The position numbers and the translations under genes were made by a program. A model generated the notes under the pieces. It was not told the origin of the DNA. It made no database searches and saw nothing but the letters and a program-made list of their open reading frames with translations. From NCBI GenBank assembly GCA_017347485.1, contig AP021857.1:620001-684000 (forward strand): a stretch of DNA of 64,000 bases, written 5' to 3'. Of this stretch, positions 42,470 to 55,132 are shown in pieces; the first letter of the stretch is position 1, and every line of letters begins with the position of its first letter. This DNA is from Candidatus Desulfobacillus denitrificans (GTDB lineage Bacteria > Pseudomonadota > Gammaproteobacteria > Burkholderiales > Rhodocyclaceae).

Positions 42470-43387
42470 ATGGATATGTCCGAACTGAAGCGACTGGAGA
42501 GCGGGTTGCGCGGCGAGCTGCGCTTCGGCGAGCCGATGGCGCGGCACGTCAGCTGGCGCGCCGGCGGCGCGGCGGCGCGCGCCTACATCCCGGCCGACCT
42601 CGACGACCTCGCCGCCTTCCTGCGCGCCACGCGCGCCGACGAGCGGCTGCTGTTCGTCGGTCTCGGCAGCAACCTGCTGGTGCGCGACGGCGGGTTCAAT
42701 GGCACGGCGGTGTTCCTGCACGCCGTGCTGGGGCGACTGACTTTGACGGAGGACGGCCTCGTCTATGCCGAGGCCGGCGTCGCCAGCCCGAAGGTGGCGC
42801 GCTTCGCCGCCAACCACGATCTGGCCGGAGCGGAGTTTCTCGCCGGCATTCCCGGCACGGTCGGCGGCGCGCTGGCCATGAACGCCGGCTGCCATGGCGG
42901 CGAGACCTGGGGCATCGTCGAGCGCGTGCTGATGCTCGACCGCCACGGCGCCCGGCGCAGCCGCACGGCCGAGGACTTCGAGATCGGCTACCGCCATGTC
43001 GGGTTGCGCGCGGCGAGCGACGAGCTGTTCGCCGCCGCCTGGTTCCGTCTGCCGGCGGGCGACGGCGCCGCCTCGCGCGCGCGCATCCGCGAACTGCTGG
43101 AAAAGCGCATCGCCGGCCAGCCGCTGCAGCTGCCGAATGCCGGCTCGGTGTTCCGCAACCCGCCCGGCGACCATGCGGCGCGGCTGATCGAGGCGGCCGG
43201 CCTGAAAGGGCTGCGGCGGGGCGGGGCGCAGGTGTCGGAGAAGCACGCCAATTTCATCGTCAATCCCGATCGGCGCGCCACGGCGGCGGACATCGAGGGA
43301 TTGATCGATCAAGTGCAGGAAGCCGTGCGCGCGAAGTTCGGCGTCGAACTGGTACGCGAAGTGCGAATCGTCGGAGAAAGGCCGTGA
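42470..43387 (+). CDS. murB: UDP-N-acetylenolpyruvoylglucosamine reductase MurB
   Basis: A 305-residue type I MurB, an FAD enzyme reducing the enolpyruvyl group made by MurA. Blocks: [88 protein letters not shown] with the catalytic serine, and [13 protein letters not shown] 42470 (or 42476) is chosen; the longer frame from 42404 reads through repeat copy C. It overlaps ddl by GTGA. Confidence 0.95.
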   Translation: MDMSELKRLESGLRGELRFGEPMARHVSWRAGGAAARAYIPADLDDLAAFLRATRADERLLFVGLGSNLLVRDGGFNGTAVFLHAVLGRLTLTEDGLVYAEAGVASPKVARFAANHDLAGAEFLAGIPGTVGGALAMNAGCHGGETWGIVERVLMLDRHGARRSRTAEDFEIGYRHVGLRAASDELFAAAWFRLPAGDGAASRARIRELLEKRIAGQPLQLPNAGSVFRNPPGDHAARLIEAAGLKGLRRGGAQVSEKHANFIVNPDRRATAADIEGLIDQVQEAVRAKFGVELVREVRIVGERP

Positions 43388-44298
43388 GTCGTGAATTCGG
43401 AAAGGTGGCGGTGCTGCTGGGCGGATCCTCCGCCGAGCGGGAGATTTCGCTGATGTCGGGCAACGCCGTGCTGGCGGCGCTGCGCCACGGCGGCGTCGAT
43501 GCGCACGCCTTCGACCCGGCCGAGCGGCCGCTGTGGGCGCTGAAGGACGCGGGTTTCCAGCGCGCCTTCATCGCCCTGCACGGCCGCGGCGGCGAGGACG
43601 GCACCGTGCAGGGCGCCCTCGAGGTGCTGGGCATCCCCTACACCGGCAGCGGCGTGATGGCCTCGGCGCTGGCCATGGACAAGTGGCGCACCAAGCTGGT
43701 CTGGCACGCCAGCCGGCTGCCGACGCCGGCCTGGCACATCCTGCGCGCCGACACCGACTGGAACGCGGTCGCCGACGAGCTCGGCCTGCCGATCTACGTC
43801 AAGCCGGCCCGCGAGGGCTCCAGCGTCGGCGCCGCCAAGGTGACGCGCGCGGCCGACCTGCGCGCGGCCTGGGAGGCGGCGGCGCGGCACGACCCGCTGG
43901 TGATTGCCGAGCAGTTCGTCGCCGGCGAGGAGCTGACCGCGGCCTTCCTCGGCGAGCAAGCCCTGCCGCTGGTGCGCATCGTCGCGCCGGGCGGCAACTA
44001 CGACTGGCAGAACAAGTATTTCAGCGACGAGACGCAGTACTTCTGCCCGAGCGGCCTGCCCGAAACGGCGGAAGAGACGATCCAGGACCTGGTGATGGAG
44101 GCGGCGCGTCTGCTCGACTGCCGCGGCTGGGGCCGCGCCGACCTGATCCTCGACGCCGCGGGCAAGCCCTGGCTGCTGGAGATGAATACCTCGCCGGGCA
44201 TGACCGGGCACTCGCTGGTGCCGATGGCGGCGCGCGCCGTCGGCATTGGTTTCGAAGCGCTGTGCCTGAAGATTCTGGAGCGGGCGGCGCTTGGCTAA
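43384..44298 (+). CDS. ddl: D-alanine-D-alanine ligase (DdlB)
   Basis: A 304-residue ATP-grasp ligase making D-Ala-D-Ala for MurF. Blocks: [69 protein letters not shown], and the metal site [20 protein letters not shown] 43384 overlaps the murB stop. It is the B-type enzyme usual in dcw clusters. Confidence 0.96.
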   Translation: MSREFGKVAVLLGGSSAEREISLMSGNAVLAALRHGGVDAHAFDPAERPLWALKDAGFQRAFIALHGRGGEDGTVQGALEVLGIPYTGSGVMASALAMDKWRTKLVWHASRLPTPAWHILRADTDWNAVADELGLPIYVKPAREGSSVGAAKVTRAADLRAAWEAAARHDPLVIAEQFVAGEELTAAFLGEQALPLVRIVAPGGNYDWQNKYFSDETQYFCPSGLPETAEETIQDLVMEAARLLDCRGWGRADLILDAAGKPWLLEMNTSPGMTGHSLVPMAARAVGIGFEALCLKILERAALG

Positions 44299-45070
44299 GG
44301 GAAGGAAAAAACCGAATGACAACACCGGATTCTGGGACAGGCCGCAACTGATGAACCTGATCGCCGACCTGCTGTTCTTCGCCGCCGCGCTGGCGCTCGG
44401 CTACGCCGTTACCCTGGGGCTGGCGCGCCTGCCGTTCTTTCCGCTGCGGGCGGTGACCGTCGTCAGTGCGCTGCGCGAGGTGACGCCGACACAGATCGAA
44501 TATGCCGCGCAGACCGCGCTGGCCGGCAATTTCTTCACGGTGAACCTCGATGCCGTGCGCGCCGCCTTCGAGAAACTGCCCTGGGTGCGCCGGGCGGAAG
44601 TGCGCCGGCGCTGGCCGGACGGCATCGAGCTGGCCATCGAGGAGCATGTCGCCGCGGCGCGCTGGAAGCAGGCCGACGGCGCCGAGGCGCGCCTGGTCAA
44701 CCGCGAGGGCGAGGTGTTCGCCGCCGCCAGCAGCGAGCAGCTGCCGCTGTTCGTCGGGCCGGAAGGCGCCGCGCCGCTGGTATTGGCGCGTTACCGCGAG
44801 CTGCAGCCGCTGCTCGAGCCGATCGGCCGGCAGCCGCAAAGCCTGTCGCTCAGCCCGCGCCAGGCCTGGCAGGTGAAGCTCGACGATGGCGTGCTGCTGG
44901 ACCTTGGGCGCGATCAGGCCAAGTCGCGCATCAACGAGCGGCTGCAGCGCTTCACGGCGGTCTACGGCCAGGCGGCGGAGCGCCTCAAGGCGCGCGCCGA
45001 CGTCATCGATTTGCGCTACCCGAACGGCTTCGCCATGCGAGTGGCGAGGGCGGGGGAAGGGAAGAAATGA
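44291..45070 (+). CDS. ftsQ: Cell division protein FtsQ
   Basis: A 259-residue bitopic protein: cytoplasmic start, one membrane helix at about 23-44, a POTRA domain ([20 protein letters not shown] to [24 protein letters not shown]) and the FtsQ domain after it. It scaffolds FtsL and FtsB. The start is taken as TTG 44291, overlapping the ddl stop by eight bases; the next in-frame ATG at 44351 would remove part of the cytoplasmic tail. It overlaps ftsA by ATGA. Confidence 0.9.
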   Translation: MAKGRKKPNDNTGFWDRPQLMNLIADLLFFAAALALGYAVTLGLARLPFFPLRAVTVVSALREVTPTQIEYAAQTALAGNFFTVNLDAVRAAFEKLPWVRRAEVRRRWPDGIELAIEEHVAAARWKQADGAEARLVNREGEVFAAASSEQLPLFVGPEGAAPLVLARYRELQPLLEPIGRQPQSLSLSPRQAWQVKLDDGVLLDLGRDQAKSRINERLQRFTAVYGQAAERLKARADVIDLRYPNGFAMRVARAGEGKK

Positions 45071-46296
45071 GCAAGGAAGTGAAGAACCTGATCGTCGGCC
45101 TCGACATCGGCACCGCGAAAATCGTCGCCATCGTCGCCGAGTTCACGCCGGAGGGCCGGCTGGAGATTCTCGGCGTCGGCAGCCAGGAGTCGAAGGGCCT
45201 GAAGAAGGGCATGGTGGTGCACATCGAGGCCACGGTCGATGCCATCTCGCGCGTCATCCAGGAAGTCGAGCTGATGGCCGACTGCAAGGTGAAGGAGGTG
45301 TATACCGGCATCGCCGGCAGCCACATCAAGAGCTTCAACTCGAACGGCATGGTGGCGATCAAGGACAACGAGGTATCGCCGATGGACGTCGAGCGCGTCA
45401 TCGAGACGGCGCGCGCCATGCCGATCCCCTCCGACCAGCAGATCCTGCACATCCTCACCCAGGAGTTCATCGTCGACGGCCAGGACGGCGTGCGCGAGCC
45501 GATCGGCATGAGCGGCGTGCGCCTCGAGGTGAGGACGCACATCATCACCGGCGCCGTTTCGGCGGCGCAGAACATCGTCAAGTGCGTGCGTCGCTGCGGG
45601 CTCGAAGTGGTCGACCTCGTGCTGCAGCCGCTCGCCTCCAGCATTGCCGTGCTGACGGAGGACGAGAAAGAGCTCGGCGTCTGCCTGGTCGACATCGGCG
45701 GCGGCACCACCGACATCGCGGTGTTCACCCAGGGCGCCATCCGCCACACGGCGGTGATCCCGGTCGCCGGCGACCAGATCACCAGCGACATCGCGCACTA
45801 CCTGCGCACGCCGACGACCGAGGCCGAGGAGATCAAGGTGCGCCACGGCGTCGCCCTGCAGCAACTGGCCGACTCGGACGAGATGTTCGAGGTGCCCGGC
45901 ATCGGCGAGCGCGGCCCCCGTCCGCTTTCCAAGACGGCCCTCGCCGACGTCATCGAGCCGCGCGTGACCGAACTCTTCGAGCTGGTTCAGTCCGAGCTGC
46001 GGCGCAGCGGCTACCAGGAGCTGCTCTCCTCGGGCATCGTCCTCACCGGCGGCAGCTCGGTGATGCTCGGCATGATCGAGCTGGGCGAGGAAATTTTCCA
46101 CATGCCGGTGCGGCTGGGCATTCCCAAATACGCCGGCGGCCTGTCCGAAGTGGTGCAGCACCCGCGCTACGCCACCGCCATGGGCCTGCTGCTGGAGGGC
46201 ATGGCGCAGAAGAAGCGCGGCATCCAGGCGCACCGCACCCGCACCTTCAGGCAGGTGCTGGGCAACATGAAGTCGTGGTTCGAGAAGAATTTTTGA
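45067..46296 (+). CDS. ftsA: Cell division protein FtsA
   Basis: A 409-residue actin-like ATPase that anchors FtsZ to the membrane. ATP-binding blocks LIVGLDIGTAKIVAIVAEF, CLVDIGGGTTDIAVF and LTGGSSVMLG are present, and the C terminus ends in an amphipathic membrane-targeting helix (QVLGNMKSWFEKNF). It overlaps ftsQ and is followed 42 bases later by ftsZ. Confidence 0.96.
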   Translation: MSKEVKNLIVGLDIGTAKIVAIVAEFTPEGRLEILGVGSQESKGLKKGMVVHIEATVDAISRVIQEVELMADCKVKEVYTGIAGSHIKSFNSNGMVAIKDNEVSPMDVERVIETARAMPIPSDQQILHILTQEFIVDGQDGVREPIGMSGVRLEVRTHIITGAVSAAQNIVKCVRRCGLEVVDLVLQPLASSIAVLTEDEKELGVCLVDIGGGTTDIAVFTQGAIRHTAVIPVAGDQITSDIAHYLRTPTTEAEEIKVRHGVALQQLADSDEMFEVPGIGERGPRPLSKTALADVIEPRVTELFELVQSELRRSGYQELLSSGIVLTGGSSVMLGMIELGEEIFHMPVRLGIPKYAGGLSEVVQHPRYATAMGLLLEGMAQKKRGIQAHRTRTFRQVLGNMKSWFEKNF

Positions 46297-46338
46297 GGTC
46301 GTTTTTCGTTTTGCAGTCGTTACCACAAGGAGGCGAGC

Positions 46339-47493
46339 ATGTTTGAAATCATCGACAAGGAACCGAGCGGCACGGTCATCAAGGTGGTGGGTGTCGGGGG
46401 CGCCGGCGGCAACGCCGTCGAGCACATGATCCGCGAGGGCGTGCAGGGCGTGGAATTCATCTGCGCCAACACCGACGCCCAGGCGCTCAACCGCAGCAAT
46501 GCGCATCAGAAGCTGCAATTCGGGCCGGGGCTGGGCGCCGGCGGCAAGCCGGAGAAGGCGCGCGCCCTCGCCGACGTGGAGCGCGAGCGCATCGCCGAGG
46601 TCCTGCAAGGCGCGCACATGGCCTTCATCACCGCCGGCATGGGCGGCGGCACCGGCACCGGTGCCGCACCGATCGTCGCCGAGGTGGCGCGCGAACTGGG
46701 CATCCTCACCGTGGCGGTGGTGACCAAGCCCTTCGAGTTCGAGAACGCCAAGCGCATGAAGGTGGCCGAGGAGGGCCTGGCCGAACTGGCGCGCCACGTG
46801 GACTCCCTCATCATCATCCTCAACGAGCGCCTGACCGACGTGCTCGGCGAGGACATCAGCATGATCGCGGCCTTCAAGACGGCGGACAACGTGCTGAGGA
46901 ATGCCGTCGGCGGCATCGCCGAGATCATCAACGTGCCGGGGCTGGTGAACGTCGACTTCGAGGACGTGCGCACGGTGATGGGCGAAATGGGCAAGGCCAT
47001 GATGGGCTCCGCCGCGGCCTCCGGCATGGACCGCGCCCGGCTCGCCGCCGAGCAGGCGGTGGCCAGCCCGCTGCTCGAGGGCATCGAGCTGTCCGGCGCG
47101 CGCGGCGTGCTGGTGAACATCTCCGCCAACGGCAACCTCGGCATGAAGGAAGTGCGCGAGGTGATGAACACCATCCGCGCCTACGCCGCCGAAGACGCCC
47201 ACATCATCTTCGGCACGGTGTTCGACGAGGCCATGGAAGACAACCTGCGCGTCACCGTGGTGGCCACCGGCCTCGGCGCCGCGGCGGCCCAGCAGTTCCG
47301 TCCGCGCATCGAGGTGGTGGCGCAGAAGACCGGCACCGACAACGCGCCGATCATCGAGACCATCAACTACGGCGAGCTGGAAGTGCCGGCGGTGATGCGC
47401 AGCGGCCGCCGCCATGCCACCGTCGAAGCGATGACCGCCAGCGGGGTGGACCGGCTGGACATCCCGGCCTTCCTGCGCAAGCAGGCCGACTGA
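46339..47493 (+). CDS. ftsZ: Tubulin-like division GTPase FtsZ
   Basis: A 384-residue FtsZ with the GTP-binding motif GGGTGTG at residues 102-108, IKVVGVGGAGGNAVEHM at the start, and the synergy-loop region NVDFEDVRTVM. The variable linker is short, and the C-terminal peptide DRLDIPAFLRKQAD is the usual docking tail for FtsA and other partners. A strong AAGGAGG ribosome site precedes ATG 46339. Confidence 0.97.
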   Translation: MFEIIDKEPSGTVIKVVGVGGAGGNAVEHMIREGVQGVEFICANTDAQALNRSNAHQKLQFGPGLGAGGKPEKARALADVERERIAEVLQGAHMAFITAGMGGGTGTGAAPIVAEVARELGILTVAVVTKPFEFENAKRMKVAEEGLAELARHVDSLIIILNERLTDVLGEDISMIAAFKTADNVLRNAVGGIAEIINVPGLVNVDFEDVRTVMGEMGKAMMGSAAASGMDRARLAAEQAVASPLLEGIELSGARGVLVNISANGNLGMKEVREVMNTIRAYAAEDAHIIFGTVFDEAMEDNLRVTVVATGLGAAAAQQFRPRIEVVAQKTGTDNAPIIETINYGELEVPAVMRSGRRHATVEAMTASGVDRLDIPAFLRKQAD

Positions 47494-47498
47494 TGGCC

Positions 47499-47600
47499 GT
47501 GTGCGGGCTCCGGGTTTCGAGTTTCGGGTGTCGAGTTGCCGGTTTCGCCTCGGCCGTTCACCCGGAACCCGGGACACGAAACCCGAAACGGGCGGCACAC
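47499..47600. repeat. GGGTTTCG-type inverted repeat in the ftsZ-lpxC gap
   Basis: Outer ends GTGTGC (47499-47504) and GCACAC (47595-47600) are exact complements, and CGGGTTTCG (47511-47519) matches CGAAACCCG (47577-47585). Between them lie further GGGTTTCGAGTTTCGGG-like units and the small palindrome CCCGGAACCCGGG (47561-47573). The whole 102-base block is a second type of intergenic inverted repeat, unrelated to the ACACAGAG family. Confidence 0.75.
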
Positions 47601-47607
47601 GCCATGC

Positions 47608-47613
47608 TAAAAT
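47608..47613 (+). promoter_or_regulatory. Putative -10 box of lpxC
   Basis: TAAAAT in the context CATGCTAAAATTCGC, 27 bases before lpxC. The same 14-base context recurs before secA at 50191, pointing to a shared promoter type. No good -35 box. Confidence 0.45.
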
Positions 47614-47640
47614 TCGCGCCTTTGTCATAGCGCCTTCGCC

Positions 47641-48555
47641 ATGCTGCAACAGCGCACGCTCAAATCGCTGATCCGCGCCACCGGCGTCGGGCTCCATTCC
47701 GGGGTCAAGGTCACCATGACCTTGCGCCCGGCGGCGCCCGACACCGGCATCGTCTTTCGCCGCGTCGACCTCGATCCGCCGGTGGAACTGCGCGCCGACC
47801 CCTTCGCCGTCGGCGACACTCGCCTCGCCTCCTGCCTGGAGCGGGACGGCGCCAAGATCGCCACGGTGGAACATCTCATGTCGGCGCTCTCCGGCCTCGG
47901 CATCGACAACGCCTGGGTCGACGTGGATGCCGCCGAGATTCCCATCATGGACGGCAGCGCCGCGCCCTTCGTCTTCCTGATCCAGTCGGCCGGCATCGAG
48001 GAGCAGAAGGCCGCGAAGAAATTCATCCGCGTGAAAAAGGCCGTCCGCGTCGAGGAAGGCGACAAGTGGGCGGAACTGGCGCCCTACGACGGCTTCCGCC
48101 TGACCTTCTCCATCGTCTTCAGCCACCCCGTCTTCGACAAGTCGAAGACCAGCGTGACGGTCGACTTTGCCGAACACTCCTATGTGCGCGAGGTGGCCCG
48201 CGCCCGCACCTTCGGCTTCATGCAGGACGTCGAGGCGATGCGCTCCCAGGGCCTGGCCCTCGGCGGCAGCCTGGAGAACGCCATCGTCATGGACGAGTAC
48301 CGCGTGCTGAATGCCGACGGCCTGCGCTACGGCGACGAGTTCGTCAAGCACAAGGTGCTCGATGCCGTGGGCGACCTCTACCTGCTCGGCCACCCCCTGC
48401 TGGGCGCCTTTGCCGCGCACAAGTCCGGGCACGCCCTCAACAACAAGCTGTTGCGCGCCCTGCTGGCCGACAGCACCGCCTGGGAAATGGTGTGCTTCGA
48501 GCGCGAGGAAGAAGCGCCCGATTCGGTGGTGCGGCTGTTTGCCCTGCCGGCCTGA
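47641..48555 (+). CDS. lpxC: UDP-3-O-acyl-GlcNAc deacetylase LpxC
   Basis: A 304-residue zinc deacetylase, the committed step of lipid A synthesis. Blocks: [18 protein letters not shown] at the start, [20 protein letters not shown] with a zinc histidine, [14 protein letters not shown], and [22 protein letters not shown] with the other ligands. It closes the dcw cluster in the same order as in E. coli. It probably also has its own promoter (TAAAAT at 47608). Confidence 0.97.
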   Translation: MLQQRTLKSLIRATGVGLHSGVKVTMTLRPAAPDTGIVFRRVDLDPPVELRADPFAVGDTRLASCLERDGAKIATVEHLMSALSGLGIDNAWVDVDAAEIPIMDGSAAPFVFLIQSAGIEEQKAAKKFIRVKKAVRVEEGDKWAELAPYDGFRLTFSIVFSHPVFDKSKTSVTVDFAEHSYVREVARARTFGFMQDVEAMRSQGLALGGSLENAIVMDEYRVLNADGLRYGDEFVKHKVLDAVGDLYLLGHPLLGAFAAHKSGHALNNKLLRALLADSTAWEMVCFEREEEAPDSVVRLFALPA

Positions 48556-48561
48556 GCCCGG

Positions 48562-48744
48562 ATGCTCCTGCTGCGGATCGTCGGCGTCCTGGTGGCGATC
48601 ACCGTCGGCGCCGGCATCGTCGCCTTCCTGTTTACAAGCGATCGCCGCTATCTGCGCCTGTCCTGGCAGGTGGCCAAATACGCCGCCCTGTTCGCCCTGC
48701 TCGTCATGGCGCTGATGTTTTTCGAGCGGGTCCTGGTCCTTTGA
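48562..48744 (+). CDS. Small two-helix membrane protein
   Basis: A 60-residue peptide with two hydrophobic helices (about residues 2-24 and 40-58) separated by a basic loop (TSDRRYLRLSWQVAKY). It starts six bases after lpxC and ends six bases before the convergent dciA gene. No recognised function; the layout and in-frame hydrophobic design support a real gene. Confidence 0.65.
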   Translation: MLLLRIVGVLVAITVGAGIVAFLFTSDRRYLRLSWQVAKYAALFALLVMALMFFERVLVL

Positions 48745-48750
48745 GCGTTC

Positions 48751-49185
48751 TCAGCGGCTGAACTTCACCAGCCGCTCCAGCGCGTCCTTCAGCGGGGAGC
48801 CTTCCGGCAGCGAATCGGCCAGCCGGCGCAGATCCGACTTGGCGGCCGTTCCGACCGGGAGGCGGCGCACCGTGTTTTTATGTTGCATTGCAACATGGCC
48901 GGGTTGCACTCTGACCTGTATTTCGGTAACCTCTGCCCCCTCAAAAGAGAACTCGCCGACCAGGCTGGGCAGCAGTTGCCTCAGCTTCGCGGCGACCGCG
49001 CCCGAATCGGCGTGGATAACCACCTTCCCCAGCTTGAAATTGGCCACGTGGCTCGACGCGGCCAGATAGGCGGGCGCGATTTTCTCGAAAACGCGCTGCA
49101 GCCTGACCAGGCGACCGGCATGCGCCGACAGGCGCGCCAGGCCGCCGGCGGAAGTCAGGTAAGCGTCGAGGGAACGCGCTGCCAT
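48751..49185 (-). CDS. dciA: DciA-like protein (DUF721)
   Basis: A 144-residue protein with the DUF721 fold: [51 protein letters not shown]. DciA loads the replicative helicase DnaB in bacteria lacking DnaC. ATG 49185 gives a typical start; the longer upstream frame overlaps the divergent M23 gene. Position between lpxC and secA is widely conserved in proteobacteria. Confidence 0.82.
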   Translation of the reverse strand: MAARSLDAYLTSAGGLARLSAHAGRLVRLQRVFEKIAPAYLAASSHVANFKLGKVVIHADSGAVAAKLRQLLPSLVGEFSFEGAEVTEIQVRVQPGHVAMQHKNTVRRLPVGTAAKSDLRRLADSLPEGSPLKDALERLVKFSR

Positions 49186-49210
49186 TTTGAAATGATTTTG
49201 GAGGGACGGC

Positions 49211-50155
49211 GTGCATATTATTCTCGTCTCCGACCGCCTGGCAACCGCCAGGACCATCACGATCACCCTGCGCCATCTGGTGCTGGCCGCCGTCGGCCTC
49301 GCGCTGACGGTGCTGCTCTTGTCATCGCTGTTTTCCTACGTCACCGTGCGCCATGCGGCGGAAGTCCGCTTGCCTTTCCTGCAGAGCCTGTTGATGAGCG
49401 TGCGCGAGCAGGAAACCCAGAAGGCGCGGGACTTCATGCGGGAAAACCTCAACGCCATGGCCGTCCGTCTCGGCCAGATGCAGGCCCAGCTGATGCGCCT
49501 CGACACGCTCGGCGAACGGCTCGGCCAGCTCTCCGGCATCAAGGCCACCGAACTCAAGCCCGCCGACAAGCCGGGACAGGGCGGCCCGCTGGTCGTCCCG
49601 AGCAAGCCGCTGACGCCGGAGGACATCCAGCGCCAGCTCGACCAGCTCTCCCGCCAACTGGAGTCGAAGGGCGATTATCTCGGCCTGATCGAGTCGGAAA
49701 TGATGGACGAGCGCGTCAAGAAGAACCAGCTGCCGACCGCCCTGCCGGTCGAGGCGCAATGGAATGCCTCCAGCTTCGGCTGGCGCATCGACCCGTTCAC
49801 CGGCGAGCAGGCCATGCACGAAGGCATCGACTTCAGCGCCCCGCCCGGCACGCCGATCCGCGCCGCCGCCGCCGGCATCGTCGTCGCCGCCGAGCGTCAT
49901 CCCTTCTACGGCAACATGGTCGAGATCGATCACGGCAACGATCTGGTGACCCGTTATGCGCACGCCTCGAAGCTGCTCGTGAAAGAGGGCGCCCTGGTCA
50001 AGCGCGGGCAGAAAGTCGCCGAAGTCGGCAGCACCGGCCGCTCCACCGGCCCGCACCTGCATTTCGAGGTGCGCTTCAAGGGCGCCGCGCAGAATCCCAA
50101 CCGCTTCCTGCAAAACGCCCAGCAGCAGAAGCTGGCGCTGATCCGCGGCAAATAA
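49211..50155 (+). CDS. M23-family metallopeptidase, membrane anchored
   Basis: A 314-residue protein: N-terminal membrane helix (about 24-46), a coiled-coil region (about 55-175) and a LytM/M23 domain with the zinc motifs HEGIDFSAP (H-x3-D) and HLHFEVRF (H-x-H), so it should be active, unlike EnvC-type activators. It likely cuts peptidoglycan cross-links in the periplasm. It starts at GTG 49211, 25 bases from divergent dciA, and precedes secA as in other betaproteobacteria. Confidence 0.9.
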   Translation: MHIILVSDRLATARTITITLRHLVLAAVGLALTVLLLSSLFSYVTVRHAAEVRLPFLQSLLMSVREQETQKARDFMRENLNAMAVRLGQMQAQLMRLDTLGERLGQLSGIKATELKPADKPGQGGPLVVPSKPLTPEDIQRQLDQLSRQLESKGDYLGLIESEMMDERVKKNQLPTALPVEAQWNASSFGWRIDPFTGEQAMHEGIDFSAPPGTPIRAAAAGIVVAAERHPFYGNMVEIDHGNDLVTRYAHASKLLVKEGALVKRGQKVAEVGSTGRSTGPHLHFEVRFKGAAQNPNRFLQNAQQQKLALIRGK

Positions 50156-50195
50156 CGTCGGCAGCCCGCCCGCCGCCCGGCCCGGGGCGGCATGC

Positions 50196-50201
50196 TAAAA
50201 T
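50196..50201 (+). promoter_or_regulatory. Putative -10 box of secA
   Basis: TAAAAT in the context CATGCTAAAATTCGCC, 34 bases before the secA ATG, identical over 14 bases to the lpxC upstream context at 47603. No clear -35 box. Confidence 0.45.
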
Positions 50202-50235
50202 TCGCCTTTTTCCCAGACGCCTGCTGCGTTTTCGC

Positions 50236-52950
<2,715 letters not shown>

Positions 52951-52975
52951 GCCGCAGGCAGCGAGAGCCTTTACG

Positions 52976-53851
52976 ATGACGCAGGACCCGAGCAGCCCGC
53001 GCGGCCTGAATGCCTGGCTCGCCCGCATCCGCGACCAGGAGCTGCCCATCTTCGGCCGCACCGCCGAGCGGATCCGCGACCTCACCGACAGCGAGAAGGC
53101 GGCGGTATCCGAGCTGGCCGAGGCCATCCTGTGCGACCCGGGCATGACCGCCAAGCTGCTGCGCATCGCCAACAGCGTCATCTTCAACACCGCCGGCTGG
53201 CAGATCACCACGGTCAGCCGCGCCGTCGTCATGCTCGGCTTCGACATGGTGCGGCAGATCGCCCTCTCGGTGGCCTTCGTCGATGCCTTCCTGCGCGGCC
53301 CGGTGCGCGAGCGCGTCCTGCGCGAGATGGCGCGCGCCTTCCATGCCGCGGTGCAGGCGCGTTGGCTGGCGGCGCGGCGGCACGATGCGCAGCCCGAGGA
53401 GGTGTTCATCGCCGCCCTGCTGTATCGCTTCGGCGAGCTGGCCTACTGGTGTTTTTCCGGCGAGGAGGGCGACGCGCTCGACGAAGCCCTGCGCCGCCAT
53501 CCGCAATATCCGGGCGACGTCGAGCAGTCGCTGCTCGGCTTCCGTTTGACGCAGCTGACCGTCGCGCTGACGCGCGACTGGCGCGTCAGCCCGCTGCTGC
53601 AGAGCGTGCTCAAAGGGGGCTACGCCAAGCGCTCGCGCGAGCAGGCGGTGGTCCTCGCCTTCCGCCTGGCCGAAGGCGCCGAGGCGGGCTGGGACGGCGA
53701 ACCGGCGCGTGCGCGGCTGCAGGATGTTGCCGGCTACCTGCAGCTGCCGCTCGAGGAAACCGCCGGGCCGGTCATGCGGAACGCCGCCGAAGCCGCCACG
53801 GTGGCCGAGTGCTACGGCGCCGCGGAAGCGGCGCGCTTCATTCCGCAGTAG
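52976..53851 (+). CDS. HDOD-domain signalling protein
   Basis: A 291-residue protein with an HDOD core: AEAILCDPGMTAKLLRIANSVIFNTAGWQITTVSRAVVMLGFDMVRQIALSVAF. The domain is related to HD phosphohydrolases but usually lacks catalytic residues and acts in signal output. No second domain is seen after about residue 200. It starts 25 bases after secA. Specific role unknown. Confidence 0.85.
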   Translation: MTQDPSSPRGLNAWLARIRDQELPIFGRTAERIRDLTDSEKAAVSELAEAILCDPGMTAKLLRIANSVIFNTAGWQITTVSRAVVMLGFDMVRQIALSVAFVDAFLRGPVRERVLREMARAFHAAVQARWLAARRHDAQPEEVFIAALLYRFGELAYWCFSGEEGDALDEALRRHPQYPGDVEQSLLGFRLTQLTVALTRDWRVSPLLQSVLKGGYAKRSREQAVVLAFRLAEGAEAGWDGEPARARLQDVAGYLQLPLEETAGPVMRNAAEAATVAECYGAAEAARFIPQ

Positions 53852-53899
53852 CTTCGGCTATCATGCGCATCGATCGCATCTGAGCGCCGAGGCCAGACC

Positions 53900-55126
53900 A
53901 TGCCCGTCAACCTGAAACCGCCCGTTCCCGCCGACCTGCTGCCGATTGCCGGCGTCGCCCTCGGCATCGCCCAGGCCGGCATCCGCAAGGCCAACCGCCG
54001 CGACCTGCTGCTGATCCGCCTCGAGGCGGGCGCCGCCGTCGCCGGCGTGTTCACGCAGAACCGCTTCTGCGCCGCGCCGGTCCTTGTCTGCCGCGAGCAC
54101 CTCGCCGCCGGCGCCATCCGCGCCCTCGTCGTCAACACCGGCATCGCCAACGCCGGCACCGGCGAACCCGGCATGCAATCGGCGCGCGCCACCTGCGCGG
54201 CCGCGGCGCAACTGCTTGGCTGCGCGCCGGCGCAGGTGCTGCCGTTTTCCACCGGCGTCATCATGGAGCCGCTGCCGGTCGAGCGCCTCGCGGCGGGGCT
54301 CCCCGCCAGCGTGGCCGATCTGCGCGAGGACAACTGGGCCGCCGCCGCCGAGGCGATCATGACCACCGACACTTGCCCCAAGGCCGCCTCGCGAAAAGTC
54401 AGTCTCGGCGGCACGGCGGTCAGCGTCACCGGCATCGCCAAGGGCGCCGGCATGATCCGCCCCAACATGGCCACCATGCTCGGCTTCGTCGCCACCGACG
54501 CGGCCGTGGCGCAGCCGCTGCTGCAGCGCCTCGTGCGCGAGGCGGCCGACGCCTCCTTCAACTGCGTCACGGTGGACGGCGACACCTCGACCAACGATTC
54601 CTTCGTGCTGATCGCCTCCGGCAAGGCCGGCAATGCAGGCATCGACGATGCCGCCTCCGCCGACTACGCCGCGCTGCGGGAGGCCGTCACCGCCGTCGCG
54701 CGGGAACTCGCCCAGGCCATCGTGCGCGACGGCGAGGGCGCCACCAAGTTCATCTCGATCGAAGTGAGCGGCGGCCGCGACGCCGCCGAGTGCAAGGCCA
54801 TCGGCTACGCCATCGCCCACTCGCCGCTGGTGAAGACCGCCTTCTTCGCCTCCGACCCCAACCTCGGCCGCATCCTCGCCGCCATCGGCAACGCCGGCAT
54901 CAATGACCTCGACGTGACGCGCGTGAAGCTCTGGCTCGACGAGGTACTGGTGTCGGAAAACGGGGGGAGGGCGGCCAGCTACCGCGAGGAGGACGGCGCC
55001 CGCGTCATGCGGCAGGAGGAAATCGCGGTGCGCGTCGACCTCGCCCGCGGCGCCGCGCAGGCCACCGTGTGGACCTGCGACTTCTCCTACGACTACGTCA
55101 GGATCAACGCCGACTACCGCAGCTGA
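53900..55126 (+). CDS. argJ: Bifunctional ornithine acetyltransferase/N-acetylglutamate synthase ArgJ
   Basis: A 408-residue self-cleaving enzyme of arginine synthesis that recycles the acetyl group from acetylornithine to glutamate. The cleavage/nucleophile site is MIRPNMA-T192 with T192 as the new N terminus of the beta chain ([11 protein letters not shown]). Other blocks: [27 protein letters not shown] and the C-terminal [17 protein letters not shown]. Length and ends are normal. It carries one minus-strand copy of the ACTGACTTT word (54395). Confidence 0.96.
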   Translation: MPVNLKPPVPADLLPIAGVALGIAQAGIRKANRRDLLLIRLEAGAAVAGVFTQNRFCAAPVLVCREHLAAGAIRALVVNTGIANAGTGEPGMQSARATCAAAAQLLGCAPAQVLPFSTGVIMEPLPVERLAAGLPASVADLREDNWAAAAEAIMTTDTCPKAASRKVSLGGTAVSVTGIAKGAGMIRPNMATMLGFVATDAAVAQPLLQRLVREAADASFNCVTVDGDTSTNDSFVLIASGKAGNAGIDDAASADYAALREAVTAVARELAQAIVRDGEGATKFISIEVSGGRDAAECKAIGYAIAHSPLVKTAFFASDPNLGRILAAIGNAGINDLDVTRVKLWLDEVLVSENGGRAASYREEDGARVMRQEEIAVRVDLARGAAQATVWTCDFSYDYVRINADYRS

Positions 55127-55132
55127 GTCGGG

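Noticed and set aside
45016..48432. A 1138-codon minus-strand frame through ftsA, ftsZ and lpxC
   Set aside because: It is antisense to three essential genes, His/Ala/Asp-rich and without any recognisable domain: a composition artefact.
48880..50235. 452 in-frame codons upstream of secA
   Set aside because: They run antisense to dciA and across the M23 peptidase gene in another frame; secA starts at 50236 with its standard N terminus.
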